The notes beneath the pieces are model-generated. The model saw nothing but the letters and a program-made list of their open reading frames with translations, ran no database searches and was not told where the DNA came from. A program made the position numbers and the translations under genes. A DNA stretch of 64,000 bases from Cryptomeria japonica (taxonomy: Eukaryota > Streptophyta > Pinopsida > Cupressales > Cupressaceae): NCBI RefSeq assembly GCF_030272615.1, contig NC_081410.1, positions 191,787,619 to 191,851,618 on the forward strand, written 5' to 3'. How positions within the stretch are numbered: the stretch's first letter is position 1; the number at the start of each line of letters is the position of its first letter. Below, piece by piece: positions 1-11,335 of this stretch.

Positions 1-648
1 TCTCCAAGTCCCAATTACCAATATTTGTCCACAAAAATAGTAAAAGCTTGCAAGGGACATCCTCTGTCATTAGAAGTGATTGGATCCTTCTTGTATGATA
101 AGCAGGAAAATGAAGGTTGCTGGATAGAAGCTCTTCAAAAAATTCCCAGCGACCATGAAATTCACAAAACACTCTACATCAGCTATGGTGCTCTCAGTGA
201 TGATGAAAAAGAAATATTTGTTGACATTGCTTGCTTTTTCATTGGAGAGCACAAAAGTTTACCCATTGTCTTCTGGAAATCCTTGTACACCAAAGTAGAG
301 AGTGCTGTATCTAATCTTTCAATGAAGTTGCTAATAAAGATTGATGATGAAGGCGTGTTTGATATGCATGACCATTTGCGAGATATGGGGCGAACCATTG
401 CAGAAGATGAAAAGCCAGGTACCCGAGAATCATGGCAAGCTGCCCATTTACACACCATATCCGACAATAATTTAATCTCTCGCCTTCGGCTCAATGGAGG
501 TAATATAAGGCTTGAAATGTTGTACAGTCCGGGTCTTCGCTATCTTCATTTGCAGAATGTACACATCGAAGGTATAACCGAAGACGCGAGCAATGCTTCC
601 TTCAAGTTTGATATGGTTAAGATTGGAAAATTGTACCTTTCCAACTGA
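1..648 (+). CDS. TNL-type NBS-LRR resistance protein, NB-ARC C-terminal part (5' partial)
   Basis: The frame is open from base 1, so the gene starts left of the window; no real ATG lies here. The translation carries the ARC half of an NB-ARC domain: a GLPLAL-type motif (GHPLSL, nt 55-72), a winged-helix segment with DEKEIFVDIACFFIG, and an MHD-type motif (MHDHLRDMGR, nt 364-393), followed by a linker with the first LRR-like strand. The DIACFF and MHDHLRDMGR wording is typical of TIR-type rather than CC-type NLRs. NLRs are cytoplasmic pathogen sensors in which NB-ARC is the ATP/ADP switch. The frame ends at a TGA at 646 although the LRR continues in the next frame from about 590, so the gene is frameshifted near 585-593. 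No intron of plausible size with GT/AG ends is visible between the parts. The upstream TIR and P-loop are outside the window. Confidence 0.85.
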   Translation, partial: SPSPNYQYLSTKIVKACKGHPLSLEVIGSFLYDKQENEGCWIEALQKIPSDHEIHKTLYISYGALSDDEKEIFVDIACFFIGEHKSLPIVFWKSLYTKVESAVSNLSMKLLIKIDDEGVFDMHDHLRDMGRTIAEDEKPGTRESWQAAHLHTISDNNLISRLRLNGGNIRLEMLYSPGLRYLHLQNVHIEGITEDASNASFKFDMVKIGKLYLSN

Positions 649-2014
649 GAATAATGGAATAATAAATAAGATCCTTACAACAATAAATAAGATCCTTACA
701 GCAATAAGGGAGAAGTATAGAGCAATAAGGAAGAAAGGTCACTCCAGATTTGTGGGCAGCGTTACGCAATTGAAGATTATGCAACTAACAAATACCACCA
801 TCCATTCTCTTCCACCGCTGTTTTCACTTCTAAATGTACGAGAGATACAGCACATGGAGCTCAGACAGTGTATAAGGTTAATTAACTTCCCTGATACCAT
901 TGACATCCTGTCACACCTGCAGTGCTTGGTCTTGAGAGATTGTGGAAGGTTAAATGATCTCCCTCATACCATTGGCAATCTGAGAGAGCTGCAACACTTG
1001 GTTTTGAGAGATTGTAGAAGCTTAAATAACCTTCCTGATAGCATTGGCAACCTGTCACAGTTGCAACACTTAGATTTGAGGGTGTGTGGAAGATTAAATA
1101 AGCTCCCAGATAGCATTGGCAACCTGTCCCAGCTGCAGTATTTGAACCTGGAACTGTGTGAAGGATTAAGTAACCTCCCTGATGCCATTGGCGACCTATC
1201 ACAGCTGCAACATTTGGATTTGAGCAACTGTGGAAATTTAAATTTCCTTCCTGATACCATTGGCAACCTGTCACAACTGCAATCCTTATACTTGACAAGG
1301 TGTGGAAGCTTAAATTACCTTCCTTATAATATTGGCAACCTGTCACAACTGCAATACTTGAGCTTGCGAGGTTGTATAAGGTTAAATAGCCTCCCTGCTA
1401 CCATTGGCAATCTATCACAACTGCAGCATTTGGTATTGAGAGACTGTGCAAGTTTAAATAACCTCCCTAATACCATTGGCAACCTGTCACAGCTGCAGTG
1501 GTTGTACTTGACAGGATGTGGAAGTCTGAATAACCTCCCCAATACCATTGGCAACCTATCACAGCTGCAGGAGTTGCACTTGGGAGCATGTGCAAGCTTA
1601 AATGATCTCCCTAGGACCATTGGCGACCTCTCACAACTGCAATACTTGTACTTATCAAGTTGTGGAAGATTAAAATCCCTTCCTCATAGCATAGGCAAGC
1701 TGTCACAGCTACAGCTCTTGAACTTGAGAGGGTGTGGAATGTTATGGAATCTCCCTCATACCGTTGGGAACCTGTCAAAACTGCAACACTTGGAATTGGA
1801 AGGATGTGGAAGTTTAAAGTACCTCCCTGATACCATTGGTAACCTGTCACAGCTGCAACGCTTGCATTTGGGAGGGTGTGAAAGTTTAACTACTCTCCCT
1901 AATACTATTGCCAACTTGTCACAGCTGCAGCACTTAGATTTGAGGGAGTGTAGAAGCTTAAGGAACTACTCTCATATCATTGAGATATTATCAGGTACAG
2001 AAATTAAAATTTGA
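593..2014 (+). CDS. LRR domain of the TNL-type resistance gene (frameshifted from the NB-ARC part)
   Basis: This frame continues the NBS-LRR gene: it resumes with LPSSLIWLRLENC exactly where the upstream frame loses sense. After a linker with degenerate repeats of ATAAATAAGATCCTTACA, about fifteen full 24-residue leucine-rich repeats follow from nt 880 to about 1960, plus a degenerate last one. The unit reads roughly LPxTIGNLSQLQxLxLxxC followed by a G/SLNN-like turn. The DNA period is 72 bp, and units are so alike (GGCAACCTGTCACAGCTGCA recurs) that expansion by unequal crossing-over is likely. The LRR domain normally provides recognition specificity and autoinhibition. The frame ends with a TGA at 2012. 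The +1/-2 shift before 593 would truncate the protein after NB-ARC, so this copy is probably a pseudogene unless the shift is an assembly error. Reverse-strand ORFs here are codon-periodicity shadows. Confidence 0.85.
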   Translation: MLPSSLIWLRLENCTFPTENNGIINKILTTINKILTAIREKYRAIRKKGHSRFVGSVTQLKIMQLTNTTIHSLPPLFSLLNVREIQHMELRQCIRLINFPDTIDILSHLQCLVLRDCGRLNDLPHTIGNLRELQHLVLRDCRSLNNLPDSIGNLSQLQHLDLRVCGRLNKLPDSIGNLSQLQYLNLELCEGLSNLPDAIGDLSQLQHLDLSNCGNLNFLPDTIGNLSQLQSLYLTRCGSLNYLPYNIGNLSQLQYLSLRGCIRLNSLPATIGNLSQLQHLVLRDCASLNNLPNTIGNLSQLQWLYLTGCGSLNNLPNTIGNLSQLQELHLGACASLNDLPRTIGDLSQLQYLYLSSCGRLKSLPHSIGKLSQLQLLNLRGCGMLWNLPHTVGNLSKLQHLELEGCGSLKYLPDTIGNLSQLQRLHLGGCESLTTLPNTIANLSQLQHLDLRECRSLRNYSHIIEILSGTEIKI

Positions 2015-4517
2015 AATGCTTCCTCAGATTAGTGTTGAAGGACTCTAATGAGATAAATTAACATGACATTCTTATTTAATATTTTTTTTAATAAAATTGT
2101 TTATTAAATAGACTCATATTTCCTGTCCCACCTATTGCACGGAACAGGGAATGCAAGCCTGAAGTTTCACCTTATTTGATCTCTAATAAGCGCCAATTTA
2201 TTTTAGTTTTTCTATGACCATACGAAAATGCAAAACAGTGCTGCCTTTGCTAAAATTACAATTTACTTACAATATGATTTGCGACTGACTTCTTAAAATG
2301 ACTTAAAGTATGTAGGGTAGGAGATTATATTAATTATAAGCTTTATTTACTGAAAATATATAAAGAAGTAAAGGGAAGTAGAAATATTATGAGTTTGTAT
2401 TAAAACTAGCTTATATATTTAATTTATAATATATATAAAATATGGAGGTTTCTATTGTTTCATCTTAAATTTTAATAGACACTTCTAGAAGGATATGTCT
2501 CAACATAAATAGAAGACATTAAATAAGTCAATAAAATGAGATAAAGACAATATCATACTTTTTAGAGCTATGATAACAACATTTGTAAAATATTATCCAA
2601 ATTAAAAATATTTTTTGATAAAATTAGTCTATTTTTTTATAGTATCTCCATACACTGATCTTTTTTTTTCTTTTTGATAAAAGTGGATGATCCACTAAAA
2701 TTATATTAATTTTTTTTTTTTTTTTTTTAACATGGTGTCTGGTTCAATGAGCACTGAGGGGAAAGAACCAGTAAGAAAACCCCTCAGTATTGCTCAGAAA
2801 CATAAGCCTACCTACCCTTTACAATATCCCATATGCAGTCCATGTATTGTTTTCTTTCTATAATTAATACAAAAAATTAATAATCTCTAATAATAATAAA
2901 ATATAAAAAATTGTTGCATATGTAAATTATAATGGTATGATATATAATCTAAATTATATAAGAATGTACCTGACTTACTCTACTATGAAATAAATATCAA
3001 ATTGAAGAACAAAACTCACATATTGTCTTCCAAAACCCATAGAAATAACTACCATTCTACAACAGCTATGACTCAATAGTTAAAAGTTTGAACTTTGAAA
3101 GAAAGTTTTAAACAGTGTATAAATCTGCAGCTCAATTCATTAGACTCATGCTAAGAATAGAAACCATTCTACCATTTTTATTTGAGTGAGAAATTAATAC
3201 AAATATTTTTAACCAAGCCATATTGAGAAGCCAATGCGAAGCTCAACTCATTAATACTCTTTATTTAAAATGGTATCCTCTCCTACTAAAACTCATGCCA
3301 AGAATTTTCTTTCTAGTGACCAAGCCATGCTAAGAAGCCAATTGTAATCTTAAAGTAAGGGACCATATAGAAATATTAGTTCATATTATTATTATTATTT
3401 ATAGAGTTTTTTATCTCTTTGTCTTGAAAGCTAAAAGTGTGTTTTGAAGAAAATTTTATAATTTTATTTTTCAAATTTTACAATTCATAGATTATATTTT
3501 GTATATACTAAAATATTAAACTATTAATTGATATGAAATATTCTAGTAGTTCATTCAAATTTATTGCATCTTATGCTGCAATATTCAATGCACTTTGTTT
3601 TACATTATATGACTATGTGAGCAGAAAAATGGGTAAATTTCAAAGCTCATGTTTGGAATCATGAGAAAATGGATGTCATTTGAAGAATATTAACTATAAT
3701 AAAATAAAAGAATAGTTACGACATGTTATGTATATTTCAAGCATTGATGTGTAAAGACGTTATGCATTATAGTTGTTATAAATGGGGTTTTTAAAATAAA
3801 TCGCCTATTTGAATCTAAAAGGCCGAGAAATGTGTTAGTTACATTATAAACCATATAATAAGAGAAGCGATAATATTTATATGTAACATGAATAAAATAA
3901 ATGAAATCTGAACATGTATCACTTACCCCTACATTATACTAGAAGAGATTTTCGATTGCCAATATTAACCTTAACAAACCAACTAAAGATTCACTGCTAC
4001 GACTGTTATGTACTACTTTGGATGGGGATGTCTTAAACGACACACACTAAGATTTGACTTCTTAGTGTGGCCATGTCATGGGGCCCACCCACTACATCTT
4101 TCACTAGACCCACTACGATTCCCTATCCCTATTCCATCAGGTTGTTCTATCTCATTCACTTCCTTGTTCTCATTTTCGTTTTTTTTAGTTACCTTGGAAT
4201 GATCTTAATTATCCATCCTCATATGCTTTGTTTATTTATGTATCCCACGCTTTATCAAAACTGTAGAATATTTGGGGCTATTCATCAAAAACCCTTCCTA
4301 CGTAGTCAAAATTTCTAAAATTTCTCTGGGGAATTTGCTGGAGTCTTTCACTATGAAGAAAAAAGGTATGTTTGGAAATTCAAACACTATCTATTTTTTC
4401 AATTTTAGAAATAGTTCAATGCATTGTCTCTTCTTCCACATTTTTGTTGGTAATTGACACTCATCCAGTAACGTGAATTGCATTTAGGGTTGTGATTGAT
4501 GGAAACTCATCTTCAGG
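2015..4517. other. AT-rich intergenic DNA
   Basis: No convincing gene. The first 200 bases are the 3' flank of the LRR gene; a stretch at about 2111-2170 (gactcatatttcctgtccc) recurs in diverged form at 32265-32330 beside an LRR fragment. The rest is AT-rich with homopolymer runs. Short ORFs at 4008-4457 lack any recognisable domain. Confidence 0.6.
2710..2870 (-). repeat. possible poly(A)-tailed retroposon (SINE-like)
   Basis: A run of 19 T at 2710-2728 would be a poly(A) tail if read on the minus strand. Directly beside it lies an imperfect hairpin: GAGCACTGAGGGG at about 2739-2751 pairs, with a 3-base bulge, with CCCCTCAGTATTGCTC at about 2780-2795. A tail next to a compact structured body suggests a retroposed small RNA or SINE. 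I could not find A/B boxes or a clear target duplication, so this is weak. Confidence 0.25.
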
Positions 4518-5404
4518 TGTTGATATTTATCATCCAGATTCATTGTCTTATCATTTTGCATTGATTGGGTCAACTGGTATATACACTATGCCTTATTCTT
4601 ATTAACCGATTAGTCTTGGTACCGGTAACGTGTAATTTGGAACCCAGTTAAGTATAGAACCCGACTAAAATATTTTGGGACCACGGTAACATCTGTAAAG
4701 GAATTTATGGAAGCATGTGAAGTCCGACATCAACATGATCATCGAGATAATGCATATCATACGTTATGCTCTAGAAACTGATTGGTTTATTTTCTTCATT
4801 GAGGCCAACATGGTGAAAAGATAAAGGATATTTAAGGGAGATCTCTTAGCGATGGATTTAAGGTTAATAGTGATGCGATTTTGGATGCGAATCAGTCAGA
4901 AATTGATGGTATGCGATTTCGTCAGTGAGAGGATGGTTTAGTGCACAATTTCATGTGCGCAGTCTCAACCGGTAGTAGAACAGGGTAGAACAGAGTATCA
5001 GTAAACTAATCCATAGAGGAGGTTGACAGAGCATTAACTGAAACTTATCTAGCATGGTCAAATGCACTCTATGAGCTCATTTTTGTTTGTAATCATTGTA
5101 TAATGTTGTGTAAGTCAATGACACTTCTATTTGAGCAGTGAGCTCTAGGCAGTGATTCTAATTGCATGTGCAATCCCCTCTATGTAATATTTGTATACCT
5201 TGATCAAGTATATAGATATTGTGGGTATTAGCCCCATCATGGTTTTTCCCTTTGCAGGGTTTTCCACATATAAATATTGGTGTTATGGTGTTGCTTCTTT
5301 ATGTGTTATTTGGTTTATGCACTTTAATTTTATTTATTGTTAACCAGTTCATATGCAATAAGTTCAAAAAATCATTTACATTTAGCTAACCACAAAATCT
5401 AACA
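4518..5404 (+). repeat. Copia-type LTR relic (plus orientation), related to the LTRs at 34.7 and 40.3 kb
   Basis: From about 5120 the sequence matches, in order, the U5 end of the LTRs of the Copia element at 34674-41365 read on its own strand: GAGCAGTGAGCTCTAGGC, a GCATGTGCA motif, then CATGGTTTTTCCCTTTGCAG and CCACATATAAATATTGGTGT. The segment could run from a TGTTGATATT at 4518 to a CTAACA at 5404, which would match the family ends (TGTTGG and CCTAACA). No 5-bp duplication is visible at those ends, so the borders are tentative. No coding region of this element is attached, so it is a solo LTR or a fragment. Confidence 0.55.
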
Positions 5405-5651
5405 AGCTATGAAAAAGATTCCTAATTCATTCAATGTAAAGTCAGGCACATTCACAACAACGTCATCAAATGAAATAAAATAAACTAGATCATATCAAAC
5501 CAATTTTACTCCATTTGATGAAGGCCTCACTGCTCCTTCTTTCTTCACTAATTAAATGGTATGTGGCTCTCAAACTCCAAATTGCAAATGTGTTGAAAGC
5601 AAGGGCGAGAATATTTGAAGATTTGAAGTTAATTTGACAACATATAATTAT

Positions 5652-6690
5652 TCAAAATGTGGATAGCCCTTGGGAAATTTCATCCTTATGTGCATTGTTT
5701 GATGCGGATGGTATGGAAGGTTCTTGTGAAACTTTGAAAGGTGTAGGGATAGATGCCACTGGAGAGTCAATTTGTTTATGGGGGGATGAGCCATTGCTAG
5801 ATATAGGTACATAATTTTGATCTTTTTCAGGAAAATCACTTAGGACTCTCTTTAAGCTTTGTCTAATAAAGCCACCTTTCTTTGGAGACATATTTGAATC
5901 CTTACGAGGTTTTGACATGATTGGGTTTGGATTTTGAACTTGTTTGGCAAGAATTTGGTCTTGATTTGATGTCATGTTTTGATGTTGAATTGGTTTTTGG
6001 TTGAATTGCTCTAACAGTTTAGAATTTGGTTTGGTTTGTGTTGCAACATTTGTTTTTGAATTGTTGGTTGTAGTTATTGACATTGATATGTTGATTTAAC
6101 TTATTGTTGATATTCCACAATTGGTTGAACCACTTGTTGAGGTTGTATGGCTGGTTGGACATATTGTTGAAATTGCACTATTGGTTGTGTTGGTTGGATT
6201 TGTTGGACCATGTGTAAGTTAGACTGTTAGGAAGGATAAATTACTTGCAAAGGTTGAGTCTCATAAGAATATGAAGGTTGGTATGACTCAAATTCCAATT
6301 CTGATTTTGAGTATGAGTCTAATTCTCTTATGATTGGTGGTATTTAATTTTTTCTCATCATTTTCTCTAACTAAATTGCATGTGGGCTAGGATCACTCTA
6401 GTTCGAACTAAGATTTGGATGTTTTAGATGCAAACTTGAGGTTTGGTTTTGAATGATTGTTTGATTTGAGGGTGATCTTGGTTGAACACTACCAAGTCTT
6501 GGTTGCATTGGTATGAAGATTGGTTCAAAATTTGGTGGTGGTCCCAATTGAATGACTCCACACTTGGGTATCATGTTTGTATGTGGACCAACATTTGGAT
6601 TGAATTTTGGTTGTATGATATTGTCTCATTGTTGTGTTGGATAGAATTGTGACTATCTCAATTGGTTATCATCCATTGGAAAAGACACGG
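5652..6690 (-). pseudogene. Q/N/P-rich gag-like retroelement relic
   Basis: Read on the minus strand from about 6690 down to 5652, a low-complexity reading frame rich in Gln, Pro, Asn and Ser appears, with stretches such as QPIVQFQQYVQPAIQPQQ. It is broken by several TAG stops and at least one frame change; the longest open part is 143 residues at 5652-6083. The composition resembles the variable N-terminal part of gag in plant Ty3/gypsy-type elements. I see no zinc knuckle, protease or reverse transcriptase beside it, so the family is not proven. The stops fall where a Gln codon would fit, as in other relics of this window. Confidence 0.4.
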
Positions 6691-7780
6691 CTTGATATGT
6701 GGATTCTTGTGATTTCTTGGACTTCAACCTTGTTTCAATAGGCATGCCACTATGCAAGAATTTTTGGGGGATTTTTTGAATTTTTGAATGATGGATACAA
6801 CCAACCTGACCTAAGGGAAATGATAATGCAACCTATGTTTTTGGTCCTTTTGGATTTTGGGAATGCAATTTGCAACTAAGTGCAACTTAAATTATTGACA
6901 ATACAACTTACGTTATTCGACTTTTGAATTTTATGAAAATAATAATGGCATGCACCTAGTGCACCTTTACGGAATGAAAATGACAATGCAACCTAGGGTG
7001 AGAGTGCAACCTATGTTTTTGTGGTTTTTGAAGATTTGGACAAACTTTTGAAATCCAAAGATAAAGACTCAACCTTGGGAAATTGAAATGAAGTCAAGAC
7101 CTTAGTTGACAAAGGACAAAAGGACCAAATGATTGTAGGACAAATTGTCAATGTCTCACCTATACACTTGGATAGTAAGCTAGGTTCGAAAAAATGATGT
7201 TGACAAGAAGACAAATTTTGGACAAGGTCAAGACTCCCTAACAACTACTTAGGACTTAACCTAAAGATTTGAATTTTGAAGTTTAACAAAACCAAAATTT
7301 GACATTATTACACAAAAGGACAATGATTGTGACAAGGACCTAAGGATATGATATGATATGACAAAATCATATGAACCAAGGATATGAATGGAAATGTTTG
7401 ACAATGTCAACCTAAGAAAAGACCTAGGGTTTGAAGTATGCAATGATAAAACCAATATGATATGGATATGTGAGGACTAATGACTTTGGAAATGCAAAGT
7501 GCAACCTAAGAAAAGACCTAATTTTGGGGTGATGATAATGCAATGAACACTTAGGAAAATGATTTTAAACCTAAGTACAAAATGAGGACACTACAGATGA
7601 AATGAACTAAAATGAAGAGTAATGATTATGTACTAAGACCTAAGTTTGAACTGTGCAAGAGCTAACCCTAAGTGACATGAAATTTGAAATAAGGATATCC
7701 AATGTTTTGACAAGACATGTTTGTTAAATCTTTTGAATGTTGGATGATTACTTGGTGTAGCATTATAAAATTGCAACCCT
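6691..7780. other. non-coding, A/G-rich on the plus strand
   Basis: No gene seen. The stretch is full of loosely repeated words such as cctaagaaaagacctag, tgatatgatatgac and gacaaggacc, giving a weak internal periodicity. It may be a leader or U3 part of the neighbouring retroelement relics. Confidence 0.4.
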
Positions 7781-8935
7781 TGCAATTTTTACCACATTTT
7801 AGGCCCTCACCTTTGTGACTCCATTTCCCTACTCAATTGGGACCCTTCTTTGCATCTTCCCTCCAAATCTTCTCCTGTTCCAGCCTTCATATCACTTTGT
7901 GACCCTGTCCAGGCCCCAAAATATGGCAGGATAGGGGTGCGGTTCCCCTGTCCGCCTTGGACAGGGGCGTGGCACCCCTGTCCTCTCTCTTAGGGTGGCC
8001 CTAAGATGGGTCCATCTGACCCTTGGACCTAATTTGCTTCTTAGGGACTTAAATTCTCCTATGTCGGCCTTTAGTGAGATGAAAATTAATCCTCCAAGGC
8101 AAGTATAAAAGGAGACTTAATTCCCTCATTTGGCATAAGGAAAAATAAGTGAAATTCAAGCGAAAGGTCTTCATCAAGCATTCAAGTCTTCAAGCATCCA
8201 TCAAGTCTTATTCTTCATTCATCCATTGGAGCAACATTACAACACTCATTTGCAAGCATGTGTGTGTGTTAGGATTTTGTCATGCCATTTTATGCAACAC
8301 TTGTGATTGCATTCAAGAAGCAAAGCAATCATCATCAACAAATTGCATATCTACAAGGTATACATTTCCATCATTTACATTTAAGCATTTGCAATTACTT
8401 TCTTTCAAGGTTGATTCCTCAACCAGGGTTTGACTGAGGCAAACCCCTATCCAAAACTCTTCTTCCCTTCTTTTTAGTGTGTAGGTTGCAGGTGTGCAGC
8501 TATAATTGCAAATTTGGACTTCATTTGTAGAGACAAAAAAACTCTTTTCATTTCACGGATTTTTCAGAGGACCGTGTGCACTTTCAACACGGTCCCAATA
8601 AATTTTCTCCAAATTTGTAGAGCAGATCCATATCAGTCTAAATATCTTAGATTTAAAGTTACAGCATGATCCCGAATCGATAGCTCCTCATTTCACCCAT
8701 TTTATCTCTTTTGCGCATAGTCAACAAGTCAACTCTTCTACTAACAAAAGAGGGTAAATTGCATTACACCCTTTCAATTCACTTAGTATTTAGATCCTTG
8801 TTCACTCTAGGGTTTGGATCTAGTGAATTCAACCCCTCTTTTGAATGTCAAGTATCTCTCAAGTGAAAATCATCCTAGTGATTTCCTTTCTCTCTCCTAT
8901 GTGGGAAATCACTAGGATTCAATTTTCCACTTTAC
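7780..8935 (+). repeat. LTR-like segment with TATA box
   Basis: A TATA box (TATAAAA, 8104-8110) follows a GC-richer region (7920-8000) with CCTGTCC/GGACAGG inverted words, and is followed by a C/T-rich leader, a layout typical of the U3-R junction of plant LTRs. A quasi-palindrome, GAAATCACTAGGAT against ATCCTAGTGATTTC, lies at about 8868-8920 near the downstream end. No TG..CA pair, primer site or second LTR could be fixed, and the gag-like relic to the left is on the opposite strand, so it need not be the same element. Confidence 0.35.
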
Positions 8936-9860
8936 ACTTGGACAAGATTTTGGACCTTTGTTTGAACCTTGTTTTGAATTTGGTTTGGAGAATGTTTGGA
9001 CTTTCTTGAAAATGACTTTTTGTGACACTTGTGGTTTTTATTCAACTTTTGGCAAACATAGAACACAAAATGTTTGTTGGACTTTGACCCAAAATAATCA
9101 TTGACCTTCACAACATTTCCTAAGGCTGACAAGCACAATATCTATTGAATACTCTTACCATAAAATACCACATTCAACCAGATAGTTAGAAGTTTAGTAG
9201 CACTGGGTCCCTTCCATGGCACTCACTTCTACAGGCATACCAAGCTTCAAATTGAAGGAGCATCACTTCCCAAGAGTTTACTATCTCTAATTGAGGGGTA
9301 CATGAGAGGTTTCTTTAGCATGCACGTATTGCAATGCCTGAGTCAACAAATAAAGGGATTTTGGTCTCTAAACACAAGAGGTTTTAGTTAGGGCACCCAT
9401 TCAGGTGGGCATAGATCCAGTGAATTTAATCATCGCTATGCCATTCCAGCACCCATTTCTTACAACTTTCATTACAAACATGGTTATTTAGAGTGGTTTG
9501 GAAGAGCTTGACCTTAGCCCTTCACCACTTTAGGTCGTTCCCTCTCACCAATGCATAGACGAAGTTCCAGGCAAATCGGGAGGCAGGCCCACTTCTAAGT
9601 GTAAAAACACACAAGCAAAATGAAAGAAAACATAGCATACATGCTATTCATTAGCCCTTAGAAAATTTGAAATGTGCAACTATTCTAAAAATCACAAGCA
9701 CTTAGTTTTGATAAGATTCTTTAACCACTTCTTGCACCAAATGTATTAATAATTTATACTTTATATGTTAACTTGCATTTTTCACAAAGCTATCAACAAT
9801 GTTAGAGATTCAAGAACTATAAATCACCATCAAAATTAATCCACCAACATTGGGATTATT
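8936..9860. other. unassigned intergenic sequence
   Basis: A 68-residue minus-strand ORF (8932-9138) with a basic, Asn/Gln-rich C-terminus is present but has no recognisable domain. The rest (9140-9600) is less AT-rich than its surroundings, has no long frame on either strand, and may be further retroelement debris. Confidence 0.4.
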
Positions 9861-9868
9861 TGACCTCT

Positions 9869-10175
9869 TCAATTAATCTACGTGAAACTTGTCCAATTTA
9901 CCACCCTAGATTAATCTAGATGAAATTTACATGAATGCAAGATTAATTTATGAACCTAAATTAATCTAGATGTTGCACAAATGCAAGATTAATTTACCTT
10001 CCTAGATTACTTTAAATAAAAGTTGCATGTATGCAAGATTAATTCACCATCCTAAATTAGTCTATGTGAAAGTTGCATGAATGCAAGATTAATTCACCAG
10101 CCTAAATTAATCTATGTGAAATTTGCATGAATGCATGATTAATTCACCATCCTAGATTAATCTATGTGAAAGTTG
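9869..10175. repeat. tandem repeat, about 50-bp unit
   Basis: About six degenerate head-to-tail copies of a unit beginning GCAAGATTAATTCACCATCC and ending GAAAGTTGCATGAAT. The last three units, from about 10035, are the cleanest, with only a few substitutions each. Units are anchored on ATTAAT and TGCAT words. No coding sense on either strand. Confidence 0.8.
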
Positions 10176-10872
10176 CATGATTGTTCTTTAAATTTTTATC
10201 TTTTTAGAACAATAGAATTAAAAACACCATAACTTTCTCAATTCCTATCCAAATTACAAACCGTAAAATGATCTGGAAAGGTAAGAACGATATCTAATAA
10301 ACCTTAAAATAGTTTGATTTAATTATGTACGAATATTATTACATGATCAAATGATTATAACGATTTTAGAAGAAAATTTGTAATTTCTCCATGAAAAATC
10401 TGCAACTTCACAAAACATTCAAAAAAAATATTAGATCCAAGCATATTTACGTAGGGTTCACTAGAAAATGTGAGGTAGGAAAATGGAAAAACATCAAAGC
10501 AATATGATATTAGGCAACCACAAACCTAAATTTCAATGAAAATAGATCCTATCGCATTCAATAAAGGAATGGAAATCAAACATCAAAAGAAATTGCAAAC
10601 CAAAATATAGATGTTGCCTCCATTGACCTCCATTGTTTCTCTTTTTGCTCCAAATATGTTGTGGGTCTCACCTACAAGTGCAAAAGTGAGCAAGAAAGCA
10701 ATATTACAAGTGAATTTGACAACGTGAGGATATTTGAGAAGTGGTTGTGGAAAATGAGCAATGAGAGCTCAATTTATAAAAAAAATTGGGATTGATTAGA
10801 TAGCTAAGATTAAAAAGATTTTTGGTTAGATGGACGGACTTGATTGAGTGCACAACAGAGCTTCCATTCAAG
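10176..10872. other. AT-rich intergenic DNA
   Basis: No gene or repeat structure recognised; no frame longer than about 60 codons. Confidence 0.5.
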
Positions 10873-11335
10873 CACTAGTACATTTGGGGCTGATTTTCGA
10901 TGACCTATCGTCGGAATTTTGACTATTTTTTGTCGGACTACCGACAAACGAAGCCATCAAAAACTCATCATTGGTCATTTCGACAGTGCCATCTAATGTC
11001 AGAATTCTGACGACATCCTAAACTCTTTCAACGACGGCCATGATAGCTCATCCGACGAGATAATGTCATCAGGCGTAAAGCATCCTCGTCGGATGGACGT
11101 CAGAATTCTGGTGCCTACCAGGAACTTGCACCAACAAGGATTATGATGAGCGTTTGACAATAGAGTGTCGCTGGACATAAAACATCCTCGTCAGATGTTT
11201 CGTCGATTGGCGTCATAATTTTGACTCCTGCCAGGAACTATGCACCGACGAGGATGTTGTTTGTCCAATGATTTGGTCATCGGTGCAAAGTTGGGAGGAT
11301 GTTAGAATTCCGATGGTGATTTATTTTTATTAAAA
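10873..11335. mobile_element. possible CACTA transposon terminus with subterminal repeats
   Basis: The sequence changes abruptly at CACTAGTACATTTGGGG (10873), a form typical of a CACTA inverted terminus. For the next 450 bases short GC-rich words recur in both orientations: CCGACGAGG/CATCCTCGTCGG, GTCAGAATTCTG, and CCAGGAACTTGCACC/GTGCAAAG-like words. Such direct and inverted subterminal repeats are where CACTA transposases bind. The partner TAGTG end was not found in the window, and the motif family does not recur near the CACTA genes at 17-25 kb, so this is probably a separate, truncated or non-autonomous element. Confidence 0.45.

Noticed and set aside
882-1850. Long reverse-strand ORFs opposite the LRR array
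   Set aside because: They are shadows produced by the 72-bp periodicity of the LRR codons; the translation has no independent domain.
4008-4457. Overlapping small ORFs in 4.0-4.5 kb
   Set aside because: No domain, AT-rich codon content, and mutually overlapping frames.
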